Assembly: GCA_958296195.1 (NCBI GenBank)
Contig: OY282455.1
Location: forward strand, 1,674,001 to 1,738,000
Source: an uncultured Pseudomonadales bacterium
GTDB lineage: Bacteria; Pseudomonadota; Gammaproteobacteria; Pseudomonadales; Azotimanducaceae
Direction of reading: 5' to 3'
DNA length: 64,000 nucleotides
The notes beneath the pieces are model-generated. The model did not search any database, was not told where the DNA came from, and was given only the letters and a program-made list of their open reading frames with translations. The number at the start of each line of letters is the position of its first letter. Position 1 is the stretch's first letter. Position numbers and translations under genes: made by a program. Shown piece by piece: positions 1-8,323 of the stretch.

Positions 1-993
1 GTGGAGTTGGAGGAGCTCATTCGGCGACGGGCCGGGACGATCTTGGACGGCTTGCCGGTGGGCGAGACCTTCAACTGGGTGCAGGAGGTGTCAGTGGAGT
101 TGACCGGGCAGATGCTGGCCACCCTGTTCGACGTGCCCCAAGAGGACCGCCACCTGCTGATCCACTGGTCGGACACCGTGGAGCGCATCAGCAACCCGGA
201 CTACTTTGAGACGCCGCATGACGGCTTCGCCGAACTCTGGAAGTGCTGGGAGTACTTCAACGCTGTGTGGAAGGAGCGCGTCGCCGCCGGGGCCCCTGGC
301 AACGACCTCATCTCCATGCTGGCGCAGGGCGAATCCACCCGCAACATGCCGCCCAACGAGTACTTAGGCAACATCCTGCTGCTGATCGTCGGCGGCAACG
401 ACACCACCCGCAACTCCATTTCCGGCGGCGTGCTGGCGCTGAACCAACACCCCGGCGAATATCAAAAGCTGCTGGCCAACCCCGGCCTCATACCCAACAT
501 GGTGCCGGAGATCATCCGCTGGCAAACGCCAGTGGCGCACATGGTGCGCACCGCCACCGCCGATGTTGAACTCGGCGGCGAGCAAATCCGCAGCGGCGAC
601 CGGGTGTGCATGTGGTATCTGTCCGGCAACCGGGACGAAACGGCCATTGACGAGGCCAATCGCTTCCGCATCGACCGCGACAACGTCCGCAACCACCTGT
701 CCTTCGGCTTCGGCATTCACCGCTGCCTAGGCAACCGTTTGGCGGAGATGCAGCTTAGGATCATCTGGGAGGAAATCCTCAAACGCTTCAAGCGCGTCGA
801 GGTGGTGGGCGAGCCGCTTTACCTAAGGTCCAGCTTCATCCGCGGCATCCGCGAATTGCCGGTGCAGGTGCGGGTTCAGCGCCGCTGCGGGCCGCCCATC
901 ACCGGGTTGCCGACCTCCGCCCAAGCGCGGAGCTCTGCCGCGTTGCAGAAAGACACCCAGTTTTTACCGCCTGCACGAAGACGGCCAACATGA
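1..993 (+). CDS. Cytochrome P450, CYP153-like (5' partial)
   Basis: This is the C-terminal part of a haem monooxygenase; the reading frame is open at the window edge. The I-helix signature VGGNDTTRNS (about residues 130-139), the segment PEIIRWQTP and the haem loop FGFGIHRCLGNRLAE (axial Cys about residue 242) are clear. The combination GGNDTTRNSISGGVLA, RWQTP and MWYLSGNRDE matches CYP153 terminal alkane/fatty-acid hydroxylases, which need ferredoxin and ferredoxin reductase partners; none is visible in the window. Members usually end a few residues after the segment IRGIRELPVQV. Here about 37 Arg/Pro/Ala-rich residues follow, so the natural stop has probably been lost. The downstream membrane-protein gene starts just past this extension. 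The P450 assignment is certain; the CYP153 subfamily is from remembered motifs. Confidence 0.9.
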   Translation: MELEELIRRRAGTILDGLPVGETFNWVQEVSVELTGQMLATLFDVPQEDRHLLIHWSDTVERISNPDYFETPHDGFAELWKCWEYFNAVWKERVAAGAPGNDLISMLAQGESTRNMPPNEYLGNILLLIVGGNDTTRNSISGGVLALNQHPGEYQKLLANPGLIPNMVPEIIRWQTPVAHMVRTATADVELGGEQIRSGDRVCMWYLSGNRDETAIDEANRFRIDRDNVRNHLSFGFGIHRCLGNRLAEMQLRIIWEEILKRFKRVEVVGEPLYLRSSFIRGIRELPVQVRVQRRCGPPITGLPTSAQARSSAALQKDTQFLPPARRRPT

Positions 994-1028
994 CCTGCAC
1001 AGGCACCCACCCAACAAAGGACAATCGA

Positions 1029-3041
1029 ATGCCGACCATTGGATTGGGCCGCCTTCGGCCAAAATTGGTTGCGCAATGGGGATTCTTCGCCGTTCCGCTT
1101 TTTCTTCTCCTTATTCCCGCGCTGTATTACTCACTGGATACGCCAATCGGCCTATTGGAAAGGACGCCGAAATTAGCAAACAAGTTCAACAGCGCAAGTG
1201 ACTTCCTCGACTTCTTGCGCACAACCTTCTTTTACACCATAGGGCGGTTTCGGCCGTTTTACAGCTTTTGGAACGGGCTTGAGTGGAAGGTCTTTGGCGA
1301 AGTGGCGTGGCTTCATCATCTAGTCCGGTGGCTAATCTACTTCGGCGCAGTTGCGTTCTTCATCGCGGCCTTTAGGCGCATTTCAAGATCACCGCGTACT
1401 GCGGACGCCTCGCCTCAACGGCCGGCAAGTGTGCCGCAAATCGTTCCGGTGGCGTTATTGGCGTATCTATGGTTGTTGTTTCCAAACCCCTGCAATGTTC
1501 GCATAGAGTGCGTGGAACACTATACGGTCTTCTTTCTCGGTCTCTGCAACTGGGCGGCGGTGCTTATGCTTACCACCGAAAGGGGCAAATCCGCACCAAG
1601 GCACCACGCGCTGTTTTGCTTGGGCTTTCTAGGCCTCCTGTTCTCCAAGGAAATCAATGTGGCCCCTGCGCTTTGGCTGCTTGTTTGTTGGTGGGGCCTA
1701 ATGGTTGCGAAAGGGCTATCTGCGAAAAAACTGCTGGTGGGGTCAACGCTGACGCTAATCCTAGTCGTCGCCATCTACAGAGTTAGCGAGTCTGTGGCGC
1801 TTGCCGAAAGGACAGGCAACTACTACGCTCATTCCAAACCAATTCTTGATAGATTCCCCGAAAACGCGGCGGACATTCTCCAAGGTCTGTTTCAATATGA
1901 GACTTCCGCGGCCATAACCGCAGTCTTCATTTTTCTGCTATTGGTTCTAGTCGTCGGGACCGTCGCCAAAATTCCAAGGCGCGGATTCGACCGCGAGCTT
2001 GCATTTATCTTGCTGTTGCTTGGCGAGTTCATAAGCATGTTTCTCGTGCTAAGCCTTCAATACGGCATAACACCCCGGTATTGGGGCATCCTGGTGCCCT
2101 GCCTTGCGGCGTTGCTGGCCTTTGCCGCCAAGTTTCTGCTTGACGCCGCCAAACGCCGCAAAGCCCTTGCCAACTGCGCTGCGCTTGCCTTGCTGACCTT
2201 CATTGCATTTTTTGTGTCCGCCAACTACTACTCCTTTTTGTACCAAGTCACTATCCAACACAGCGCCCGCAATCTTGATGATTTACTAATAGGAGAGGTT
2301 GCCCAGCTTGTCAACGCCGGAGAACACATCCAAAGCCATCGAAGCGATTGGGGTTCTGAGGCGGTTGGGGTGCTTAATTCGTCCTGGAACCACGAAAAGC
2401 ATTGGCCCAATTCTCCCTATGGTTGGAGAAGCATACGCAAGGGTGCTCCAAAGAATCCGCGGCGTCCCTACTACATTCTGGACTTTAAGGGGCAACCCGG
2501 CCTTGTTTCTTTGGAAACCCACATCGGCTTGACCGCCCGGACGGAATACAGCGTTCTAGGCTTGCCGCATAAGGTGGCTAGCCTTGTGCAAGGTGAAACT
2601 CCGCATGTGCGCATAGATTGGGGCATGGTTGAGCTTGGCGACTATCGTTGGGCCATTCACGCCGTGCCGCACAACATGGGCGACCATCTAGAAGGACTAA
2701 TCTCGGAGGCCGGCAAGCCGGTGCGCAATTCGTTTTTTGACGTGTATTTTGACGGCAACAAGATAATGTACGCCAAGAGGCCCTGCATTAAGGAAGATGT
2801 TGAGAATTGGTTTTTTCTGCACTTGGCGCCTGTGCGGGAAACCGACCTTCCCGAAAGCCGGAAGCCGCACGGATTCGATAACTTGGATTTCCATTTTCGG
2901 GATTACGGCGTCAGAAACAAAAGGGTTTGCGTGGCAGTGCGCACACTTCCGCAGTATCCAATTAAGTGGATTAGCACCGGCCAGTACATAATGGAAGACG
3001 GTACGCGAATCTGGGAAACGGATTTCTTCGTACAGGATTAG
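1029..3041 (+). CDS. Polytopic membrane protein of unknown function
   Basis: A 670-residue protein with about eleven hydrophobic segments in its first 420 residues (for example WGFFAVPLFLLLIPALYY near the N-terminus and LAFILLLLGEFISMFLVLSL in the middle). A soluble C-terminal domain of about 250 residues is rich in aromatic and charged residues. The plan resembles GT-C-type membrane glycosyltransferases, but no diagnostic acidic loop motif could be placed, so no function is assigned. I chose the ATG at 1029 over one at 990 because AAAGGA at 1015-1020 is a well-spaced ribosome binding site. The gene is less GC-rich than its neighbours and has AT-ending codons, which may indicate transfer. Confidence 0.72.
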   Translation: MPTIGLGRLRPKLVAQWGFFAVPLFLLLIPALYYSLDTPIGLLERTPKLANKFNSASDFLDFLRTTFFYTIGRFRPFYSFWNGLEWKVFGEVAWLHHLVRWLIYFGAVAFFIAAFRRISRSPRTADASPQRPASVPQIVPVALLAYLWLLFPNPCNVRIECVEHYTVFFLGLCNWAAVLMLTTERGKSAPRHHALFCLGFLGLLFSKEINVAPALWLLVCWWGLMVAKGLSAKKLLVGSTLTLILVVAIYRVSESVALAERTGNYYAHSKPILDRFPENAADILQGLFQYETSAAITAVFIFLLLVLVVGTVAKIPRRGFDRELAFILLLLGEFISMFLVLSLQYGITPRYWGILVPCLAALLAFAAKFLLDAAKRRKALANCAALALLTFIAFFVSANYYSFLYQVTIQHSARNLDDLLIGEVAQLVNAGEHIQSHRSDWGSEAVGVLNSSWNHEKHWPNSPYGWRSIRKGAPKNPRRPYYILDFKGQPGLVSLETHIGLTARTEYSVLGLPHKVASLVQGETPHVRIDWGMVELGDYRWAIHAVPHNMGDHLEGLISEAGKPVRNSFFDVYFDGNKIMYAKRPCIKEDVENWFFLHLAPVRETDLPESRKPHGFDNLDFHFRDYGVRNKRVCVAVRTLPQYPIKWISTGQYIMEDGTRIWETDFFVQD

Positions 3042-3215
3042 CTGCGCAGCCATTCGGTCAATCCCTAGAAACTTACTGATCGCAACGGCTTTGAGGCGCG
3101 AACCAGGACGAGGATACCTTGGGCTTGTGGCTGTTGACTGCGGGCTTCGGACCAAGCAACACCGAGGCGGTGCTCCGCGAGGACCTTGACCTGCCTAGGC
3201 TCTCCATTGGCGTTC

Positions 3216-3377
3216 ATGGAGATCGGGAGGCTGTTCCCGGGCAAGAGTTGGGAAGTGCTGGAATGAACGCTTGACCATCTTGGCATGGCGGCCAAGAACA
3301 TTGGTCGGCTGTGCGCGAAAAAGGCGATAATGGCCGAGGACTTTCCAGAAAACGATGGGGGCCATGCGAATCCATAG
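3216..3377 (+). pseudogene. Decayed short ORF, unidentified
   Basis: The 357-base gap between the membrane protein and the epimerase gene holds one protein-like frame. From ATG 3216 it reads to TAG 3375-3377 with one in-frame TGA at 3264-3266. Segments on both sides of the stop read naturally (EIGRLFPGKSWEVLE, then TLDHLGMAAKNIGRLCAKK and MAEDFPENDGGHANP). I do not recognise the family. It may be the 3' end of a gene removed by deletion. The rest of the gap shows nothing. Confidence 0.3.
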
Positions 3378-3398
3378 CCGCTTTCCAAGTACACCGCT

Positions 3399-4334
3399 GT
3401 GCTGGGCGCCGTGACCGGCCGCATTCTCATCACCGGCGCCAACGGTCACCTCGGACGCTTGGTGATCCGCGCCCTAGCCGACGACCCCAGCGCCGCGCCC
3501 GTACGCGCCGTCGTCCGCTCGCAGCGGGCCGCGAAGAGCCTAGACGACCTGCCGTCACCGGAGCGGCGCGAAGTCCGTATCATCAACTATGCGGACCGTG
3601 CGGGCCTCGAAGACGCGGCGCACGGCTGCAACGCCGCCATTCACCTCGTGGGCATCCTGAAGCAGACCCGCGCCAACCGCTACGAGGATGCGCACGAACG
3701 GCCGGCGGAGGCACTCACCCTCGCTTGCGCGGCGGCGGGGATGTCGCGCATCGTGCATACGAGCATCCACGGCGCCAACGCCGCCTCCCGCAACGGCTGC
3801 CTCGCGTCGCGGGGGCGAGCCGACGACATCCTGCTCGCGTCGCCGGTGCCGGCCGTGATCCTGCGCGTTCCGATGGTGCTCGGCCCCAGTGATGCCGCTA
3901 CGGACGCGCTACGGCGCCAAGCGACGGCCGGCCGCACATCGTTGGTGCGCGGCGGCGCCACGCTGGAGCAGCCGATCGCCGCCGCCGATGTGGTGGCGGC
4001 GCTGCTCGCCGCAATCCGCCCTTCCGTTCCCGGCGACACCCTGATCGAACTGGGCGGCCCAGAGTCGTTGACGCACCGCGCACTCGTCAAGCGCACGGCA
4101 ACTATTCTGGGCCGGGAGGTCACCTTCGGCAGCACGCCGCTTTTCGCGGCGCATGCGTTCGCCTGGCTGGTCGAGACCTTCTCAGCGAATCCACCGCTCA
4201 CCCGTGACATGCTCGGAGTGCTCGAGCAGGACGATCGGATCGATTCCCAGCCGGCGTGCCAGATGCTCAGCATCGAGCTCACGCCGCTCGACGACGCCCT
4301 GCGCACCGCCTTTAAGGAGGAATCCGCCCTATGA
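3399..4334 (+). CDS. NAD(P)-dependent epimerase / NmrA-like SDR protein
   Basis: A 311-residue extended/atypical short-chain dehydrogenase-type protein. The Rossmann signature ITGANGHLGRL sits at the N-terminus, with further strands VRAVVRS, AAIHLVGIL and VPAVILRVPMVLG in the expected order. Such proteins act on quinone cofactors or nucleotide-sugar-like substrates, or act as redox sensors; the substrate cannot be read here. The start is GTG 3399; GTG 3411 is equally placed before the Rossmann strand. Its stop overlaps the next gene's ATG by four bases, so the two are translationally coupled. Its very GC-rich codon use differs from the upstream membrane protein. Confidence 0.8.
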   Translation: MLGAVTGRILITGANGHLGRLVIRALADDPSAAPVRAVVRSQRAAKSLDDLPSPERREVRIINYADRAGLEDAAHGCNAAIHLVGILKQTRANRYEDAHERPAEALTLACAAAGMSRIVHTSIHGANAASRNGCLASRGRADDILLASPVPAVILRVPMVLGPSDAATDALRRQATAGRTSLVRGGATLEQPIAAADVVAALLAAIRPSVPGDTLIELGGPESLTHRALVKRTATILGREVTFGSTPLFAAHAFAWLVETFSANPPLTRDMLGVLEQDDRIDSQPACQMLSIELTPLDDALRTAFKEESAL

Positions 4335-5299
4335 CAGCCGCCGACCCCACCGCCCCCCGGCCCGCGCCGCCCCTCTGGCAGCGGGCGCTGCCTTGGCTCG
4401 TCACGCTCCTCTGCTTCGCGTGGCTGTACACCCGCATCGAGGGCGCGGCGGAGCGCCAAGGCGAGACGGCGGCGAGCTACCTGCTGCAGGTCTTCGCCAG
4501 CGTGTCCTGGGGGAACTGGCTGGCGCTGATGATCCCCTACTCCGCCTTCTTCTTCCTAGTCGATTCCACGGTGGTGTGGCGCGTGGTCACCTGGTTCAAC
4601 GCGCACGTGCCCTGGACGGGCATCCTGCCCATCCGCGCCAGCGCGTACATCATCTCGATTGTGAACGAGCAGGTGGGCAAGGGCGCGATGGCGCTCTACC
4701 TGAATCGCCGAGACGGCGTTCCCGGCTGGGAGGTGGGCTCGTCGATGCTCTTCATCATGTTCTGCGAACTGCTCTATCTCACGTTCTGGGCGAACGTCGG
4801 CTACTGGATCGCGGCGGACACGCTGCCGGCCCAGTTCGGACTGGTGCCCTGGATCGGGGTGGGGGTCCTCGTTCTCTTCCTCCTTTGGGTCGCCTACTTC
4901 CGCGGCGCCATCACGACGGGCGCAGCTCTCCGGGAGCGGCCGATCCTGAAGGCCTTCCGCGAGGCGTCGCCGCTTCGCTACGTCATCGTCGCCGCGCTCC
5001 GCTCGCCCGCCCTGCTCGGCGCGGTCGTGGTCTATACGCTGGCGCTGCGCCTGTTCGGCGTGGAAGCCTCGTTCTTTGACATGCTGGGCGTGTTGCCGGT
5101 GATCTTCTTCGCCGCCGCGATTCCGACCCCGATGCGCGCCGCGGCCATCACCATCTGGGTGGTGCTGTTCCCCGACAATGAGGCCCAGCTCTCCGCCTTC
5201 GGACTGGTGATGCACAACTTCTTCATCTTCTTCAACGCGGCGATCGGCCTGCTGTTCCTGCGCCGCGCCAATCGGGAACTATTCGGGCAGACCCGTTGA
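4331..5299 (+). CDS. UPF0104-like integral membrane protein
   Basis: A 322-residue inner-membrane protein with about eight hydrophobic segments, among them ALPWLVTLLCFAWLY, LALMIPYSAFFFLV, VPWIGVGVLVLFLLWVAYF and FFIFFNAAIGLLFL. The pattern (NEQVGKGAMALYL loop, repeated amphipathic loops) resembles the lysylphosphatidylglycerol synthase transmembrane / UPF0104 family, which includes flippase-like proteins. Catalytic function cannot be deduced. A perfect AAGGAGG site lies about 10 bases before the ATG, inside the end of the upstream epimerase-like gene, and the genes overlap as ATGA. The pair is probably one operon acting on a membrane lipid or isoprenoid substrate; that is inference. Confidence 0.68.
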   Translation: MTAADPTAPRPAPPLWQRALPWLVTLLCFAWLYTRIEGAAERQGETAASYLLQVFASVSWGNWLALMIPYSAFFFLVDSTVVWRVVTWFNAHVPWTGILPIRASAYIISIVNEQVGKGAMALYLNRRDGVPGWEVGSSMLFIMFCELLYLTFWANVGYWIAADTLPAQFGLVPWIGVGVLVLFLLWVAYFRGAITTGAALRERPILKAFREASPLRYVIVAALRSPALLGAVVVYTLALRLFGVEASFFDMLGVLPVIFFAAAIPTPMRAAAITIWVVLFPDNEAQLSAFGLVMHNFFIFFNAAIGLLFLRRANRELFGQTR

Positions 5300-5354
5300 G
5301 AGATGGAAAGGACTGTCTATGGCAACCAGCGCTTTCGCAATCTGCTCCGCCGCC

Positions 5355-6887
5355 TTAGTCCCTTTCCGGCATCCGCAGCCGTCGCCCTTCCTGTTCGGCG
5401 CTCTCGGATTCCAAAAATGCGTTGCAGGCTGCCAACTCCCGCGCTGTGCCCTCTACGGAACGCCATTCCACTGCGGCCGTCCAGCGTTGTGCGTAGTCCA
5501 GTGTTCGGATCAACGGCGTTGGAACGCCGTTGTGGGTCAAGGCCCGCTGCGCCGCGACGTAGTTGCCGTGATAGACCGTGGGAATGAGGATGCGCTCCTC
5601 GTCGCCGCAGGCAAGTTCCGCGTTCATCATGATGCGGGCGATGCGGCCGTTGCCGTCCGCGAATGGATGCACCTCCGCAATTAGGAAGTGCATGAACACC
5701 GCTCTTTGGAAAGGCGTCTCCAAGCTCCGGCCTAAGGCAAAGCCGCGCTCCAGGGTGCCGGGAACGTCGTCGGGCAGAACGAACAGCGTCGCGCCGGCTT
5801 GGTTGGGAACGCGCTTGAATTCGCCGGGCCGCACTTCGGGGCGATTGGCCAGCACGGCGGCGTGGCGTTGCCGCAGCATATCCAGCAGTGCGTCGGCGTC
5901 CCTTGGCGTGCGACGCATTTCGGCGTTGTTGGAGACGATGCGCCACACGCCCATGATGTCGTGGGCGTCGGTGGGGCGCTCGGCGGGTATGCGGCCTTGG
6001 AATACGATGTCGGCGGCTTCGTCAACGGCGAATTCGGTGCCTTCGATGAAGTTGGAGAAGTAGGCGTCGTAGAACGCCAATGTCGCCGCTGCTTCGGGCA
6101 CCCGTTGTCGGGCCGGCCGAAACGATGGCGGCATGTCGCGCAGCGCTCCGTGGAGGATCTGAAACAGTCGAAGCCTCTCTGGGTCATAGGGCCGGCCGCG
6201 GTGCCGCGCTTGGGCTCTTGACGACGTCAAGGGCACCGCTTGGCCTGCATGGGTGCCAAGGACATTGCCGACCAAAGCGTCAAGGCGCTCCACCTCCGCC
6301 GTTCGGTCGATCATTGGGGCCAAGGCCCGTGCCTCGTCCCGTAGCCGGTCGGCGGCGTCAACGCCGGCCCGCCGGACCAAGTTGTCCAGCCGGTCCTCCA
6401 GTTCGGGCCGGGGAAGGGTGCGCGGCAGCCGACCGCCGCGGGCGCGGGAGGGGCGCAGATTGTCGAGCCATGCCCTTGCCGTGGAGCTCAGAAACAGGGT
6501 GTTCAGGAACGGGCGGTCCGACTCCTGAGGGCCCTTGCCCCGCCGCGGCCGTAGCGTAACGCCAGGCAAAGTCAGTGTGCTGCCGCTTTCGGTGACTAGG
6601 CAGACCGAGCCATCCGCTGCGGGCGCGTTCTCCAAAGCCGTGCGGTCGGCGATCAGAGCGCCGGGAAAGTAGCCGGCGACTATTTCCCAAAGATTGCGGC
6701 GGACGATGGCTTCCGGCGCATCGACCAGATTGGAGGTGTACAACCGCGACCCCAGCTTGCGCAGTTGGCCGGCCTTGAGCCGCCGCGACACCTCGCGGCT
6801 GAGCGCGGAGCTGGACACGAACGCTTCCGGCATGACGTCCAGCAATTGGGCGGCGCTTGGGGAATTATTCGGTGATAAGGCTTCCAC
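5355..6887 (-). CDS. Fic domain protein with AbiEi-like winged-helix N-terminus
   Basis: A roughly 510-residue two-part protein. The first ~150 residues read as an AbiEi-type winged-helix and antitoxin-like domain (SSALSREVSRRLKAGQLRKLGSRLY). The second half is a Fic AMP-transferase domain with the complete catalytic motif HPFADGNGRIAR. Upstream of it, SNFIEG matches the (S/T)xxxE(G/N) inhibitory helix, placing it with self-inhibited class II Fic proteins. Fic enzymes transfer AMP or other nucleotides to hydroxyl side chains. The longest frame begins at 6971 and overlaps hicB by 20 bases. I prefer GTG 6885-6887, because the 6904-6940 symmetric element lies between the two and an AAAGG-like site precedes the GTG. 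A regulator-like domain fused to the toxin would allow autoregulation. Confidence 0.85.
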   Translation of the reverse strand: MEALSPNNSPSAAQLLDVMPEAFVSSSALSREVSRRLKAGQLRKLGSRLYTSNLVDAPEAIVRRNLWEIVAGYFPGALIADRTALENAPAADGSVCLVTESGSTLTLPGVTLRPRRGKGPQESDRPFLNTLFLSSTARAWLDNLRPSRARGGRLPRTLPRPELEDRLDNLVRRAGVDAADRLRDEARALAPMIDRTAEVERLDALVGNVLGTHAGQAVPLTSSRAQARHRGRPYDPERLRLFQILHGALRDMPPSFRPARQRVPEAAATLAFYDAYFSNFIEGTEFAVDEAADIVFQGRIPAERPTDAHDIMGVWRIVSNNAEMRRTPRDADALLDMLRQRHAAVLANRPEVRPGEFKRVPNQAGATLFVLPDDVPGTLERGFALGRSLETPFQRAVFMHFLIAEVHPFADGNGRIARIMMNAELACGDEERILIPTVYHGNYVAAQRALTHNGVPTPLIRTLDYAQRWTAAVEWRSVEGTARELAACNAFLESESAEQEGRRLRMPERD

Positions 6888-6903
6888 TGGGAAAAACCCG
6901 CCT

Positions 6904-6940
6904 TTAACGCGGTGGTTTTGGGAATTATGCACCTTTAATT
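6904..6940 (-). promoter_or_regulatory. Symmetric element before the Fic gene
   Basis: Between the hicB stop and the Fic start lies an imperfect dyad, TTAA-GGTG ... CACC-TTAA, in an AT-rich stretch. AbiEi-type winged-helix proteins autoregulate by binding inverted repeats near their promoters, so this could be the operator of the downstream fusion gene. The dyad is visible; the function is inference. Confidence 0.35.
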
Positions 6941-6951
6941 GAATCGCTCGG

Positions 6952-7380
6952 TTACGCGGCTTGGTCCTCAACCGCCAGCCGCCGCCCGACGGCCCGCAGC
7001 GCCTTCTCTACTTGGCTGATGTGGGAGCGATGGTCTGGATTCAGCAGCCGGCGAACGACAGATTCGCTCAAGCCCAAACGCATGGCAAGGGCGGTCTTGG
7101 TGACGCCCTGTTCCCGCATGGCGGAGTAGAGTGCGAGCTTGGCCGCGACCAAGGGCGGCACGACCACGGGAATTTGGCCGGATGCTGTTGGGCTGGGAAG
7201 GGGGATATCCCATCGCTCATGCACATAGCCGGCCAAGGCGACCGCCAAGGCATCCTCCGCCATCTCCAAGGCCTCGGTTTGGTCGTCTCCGCAGGTGTTG
7301 GCGCCCGGCACGTCGGGGAAGGAAACAAAGAACCCACCGCCTTCCTCCGTTTTGAGTACGCCTGGGTAAACGTAGCGCAT
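6952..7380 (-). CDS. hicB: HicB-type antitoxin
   Basis: A 142-residue antitoxin. The N-terminal half is the RNase-H-like HicB fold (MRYVYPGVLKTEEGGGFFVSFPDVPGA and a DQTEALEMAEDALAVAL helix). The C-terminal half is a helix-turn-helix (TKTALAMRLGLSESVVRRLL) for DNA binding. It neutralises HicA and represses the operon. It starts directly at the hicA stop, giving the toxin-then-antitoxin order typical of hicAB. Its stop overlaps the longest possible Fic reading frame, so the three genes may share transcription. Confidence 0.9.
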   Translation of the reverse strand: MRYVYPGVLKTEEGGGFFVSFPDVPGANTCGDDQTEALEMAEDALAVALAGYVHERWDIPLPSPTASGQIPVVVPPLVAAKLALYSAMREQGVTKTALAMRLGLSESVVRRLLNPDHRSHISQVEKALRAVGRRLAVEDQAA

Positions 7381-7604
7381 TAGAAGTCCTCCTTGTCGAT
7401 CTCCAAGTCCTTCAGCATGGCGGACAACAGGCCCTTGCCAAGCTCCTTGCGTGGAACAGTGGTTATGCGCCCGCCAAGATGAAGGCGGCCGTGGCTTCCT
7501 TTACCCACGCTCGGGTTAAAATGGCAAGACAGACCGGATTTTTTGGCGTATCGCCTCGCCCGCCTGACGAATTCAACCCCATTCATAGGCCCAAGATCGA
7601 GCAT
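7380..7604 (-). CDS. hicA: HicA-type mRNA interferase toxin
   Basis: A 74-residue toxin with the dsRBD-like HicA fold: VEFVRRARRYAKKSGL, then GKGSHGRLHLGG, which carries the catalytic histidine in G-K-G-S-H, and a C-terminal helix GLLSAMLKDLEI. HicA cleaves mRNA independently of ribosomes. The first ATG (7604) lies inside the palindromic operator. The second ATG (7586, MNGVEF) gives the more usual family length and could be the real start. Confidence 0.88.
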   Translation of the reverse strand: MLDLGPMNGVEFVRRARRYAKKSGLSCHFNPSVGKGSHGRLHLGGRITTVPRKELGKGLLSAMLKDLEIDKEDF

Positions 7605-7621
7605 TTATGCTCGATTGTCAA
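7593..7621 (-). promoter_or_regulatory. hicAB promoter with palindromic operator
   Basis: A perfect inverted repeat, ATCGAGCAT-TT-ATGCTCGAT (7596-7615), sits directly next to a TTGACA -35 box on the minus strand (7616-7621) and fills the spacer toward a weak -10 (GATCTT, 7593-7598). A 9-bp-arm palindrome between the promoter boxes of a hicAB operon is the expected HicB operator. Confidence 0.7.
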
Positions 7622-7801
7622 TGCGTATGGCACCGATTCAGTGGGTGGCAGGAAGATCAGCCGTTCCCAGCGGGTTGTCAGGATTTGGCGGTGCTGAATC
7701 TGGCCGCGGTTGCCGGCGTTGCGCTTAGCCCGTCACGTCTGTGAAGATGGTGGCGGCGTCTTGGTTAGTGGTACACACTGGAGCCAATGATGGAGGCGAC
7801 T

Positions 7802-8104
7802 ATGTTCATTGCGATGAATCGATTCAAGATTGCGCTCGGCTTCGAGGCCGACTTTGAGAAGATTTGGCGGGAGCGGGAGTCCTACCTCGACGAGGTGCCC
7901 GGCTTCCGCTCCTTCGCCCTGCTCAAGGGGCCGCGAGGCGAAGACCACAGTTTGTACGCTTCGCACAGCGTTTGGGAATCCCGCGCCGCATTCGAGGCTT
8001 GGACGGAATCCGAGAACTTCAGGAAGGCGCACGCCCAGCGCAGCGCACCCAAGGGAACCTATCTGGGCCACCCGCAACTGGAGTTGTTCGAGGCTGTCAT
8101 GTAG
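7802..8104 (+). CDS. IsdG/HmoA-like haem-degrading monooxygenase
   Basis: A 100-residue ABM-fold (ferredoxin-like) protein. With the start at ATG 7802, set by GGAGG at 7792-7796, it has Asn6, Trp67 and His77. These align with the catalytic Asn-Trp-His triad of the IsdG/IsdI haem oxygenases (N7, W67, H77 in IsdG). The expected activity is oxidative opening of haem to release iron. The triad spacing makes haem degradation more likely than generic quinol monooxygenase activity. A Fur-box-controlled TonB-dependent receptor lies 3 kb downstream, though not in the same operon. Confidence 0.75.
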   Translation: MFIAMNRFKIALGFEADFEKIWRERESYLDEVPGFRSFALLKGPRGEDHSLYASHSVWESRAAFEAWTESENFRKAHAQRSAPKGTYLGHPQLELFEAVM

Positions 8105-8323
8105 CGCACTGTGCAGGCCAGCGCTTGGCCCGGCGCAGGCCCGTTGCGGCGGTGCGCAGCGTGGGCGGGACGACGGCGGAGCGTATGCGCAGATCGTAGG
8201 CACGACACCAGTGTGCCGGGCTGTCAGTGGGTTGGCCCCTCGCACGGTGAGCGTCGTACTTGATGCTACGATCACCGGCCACTACGCCACAGCGGTGTCA
8301 CGGATGGAGAAGGGCTCTTCCCG

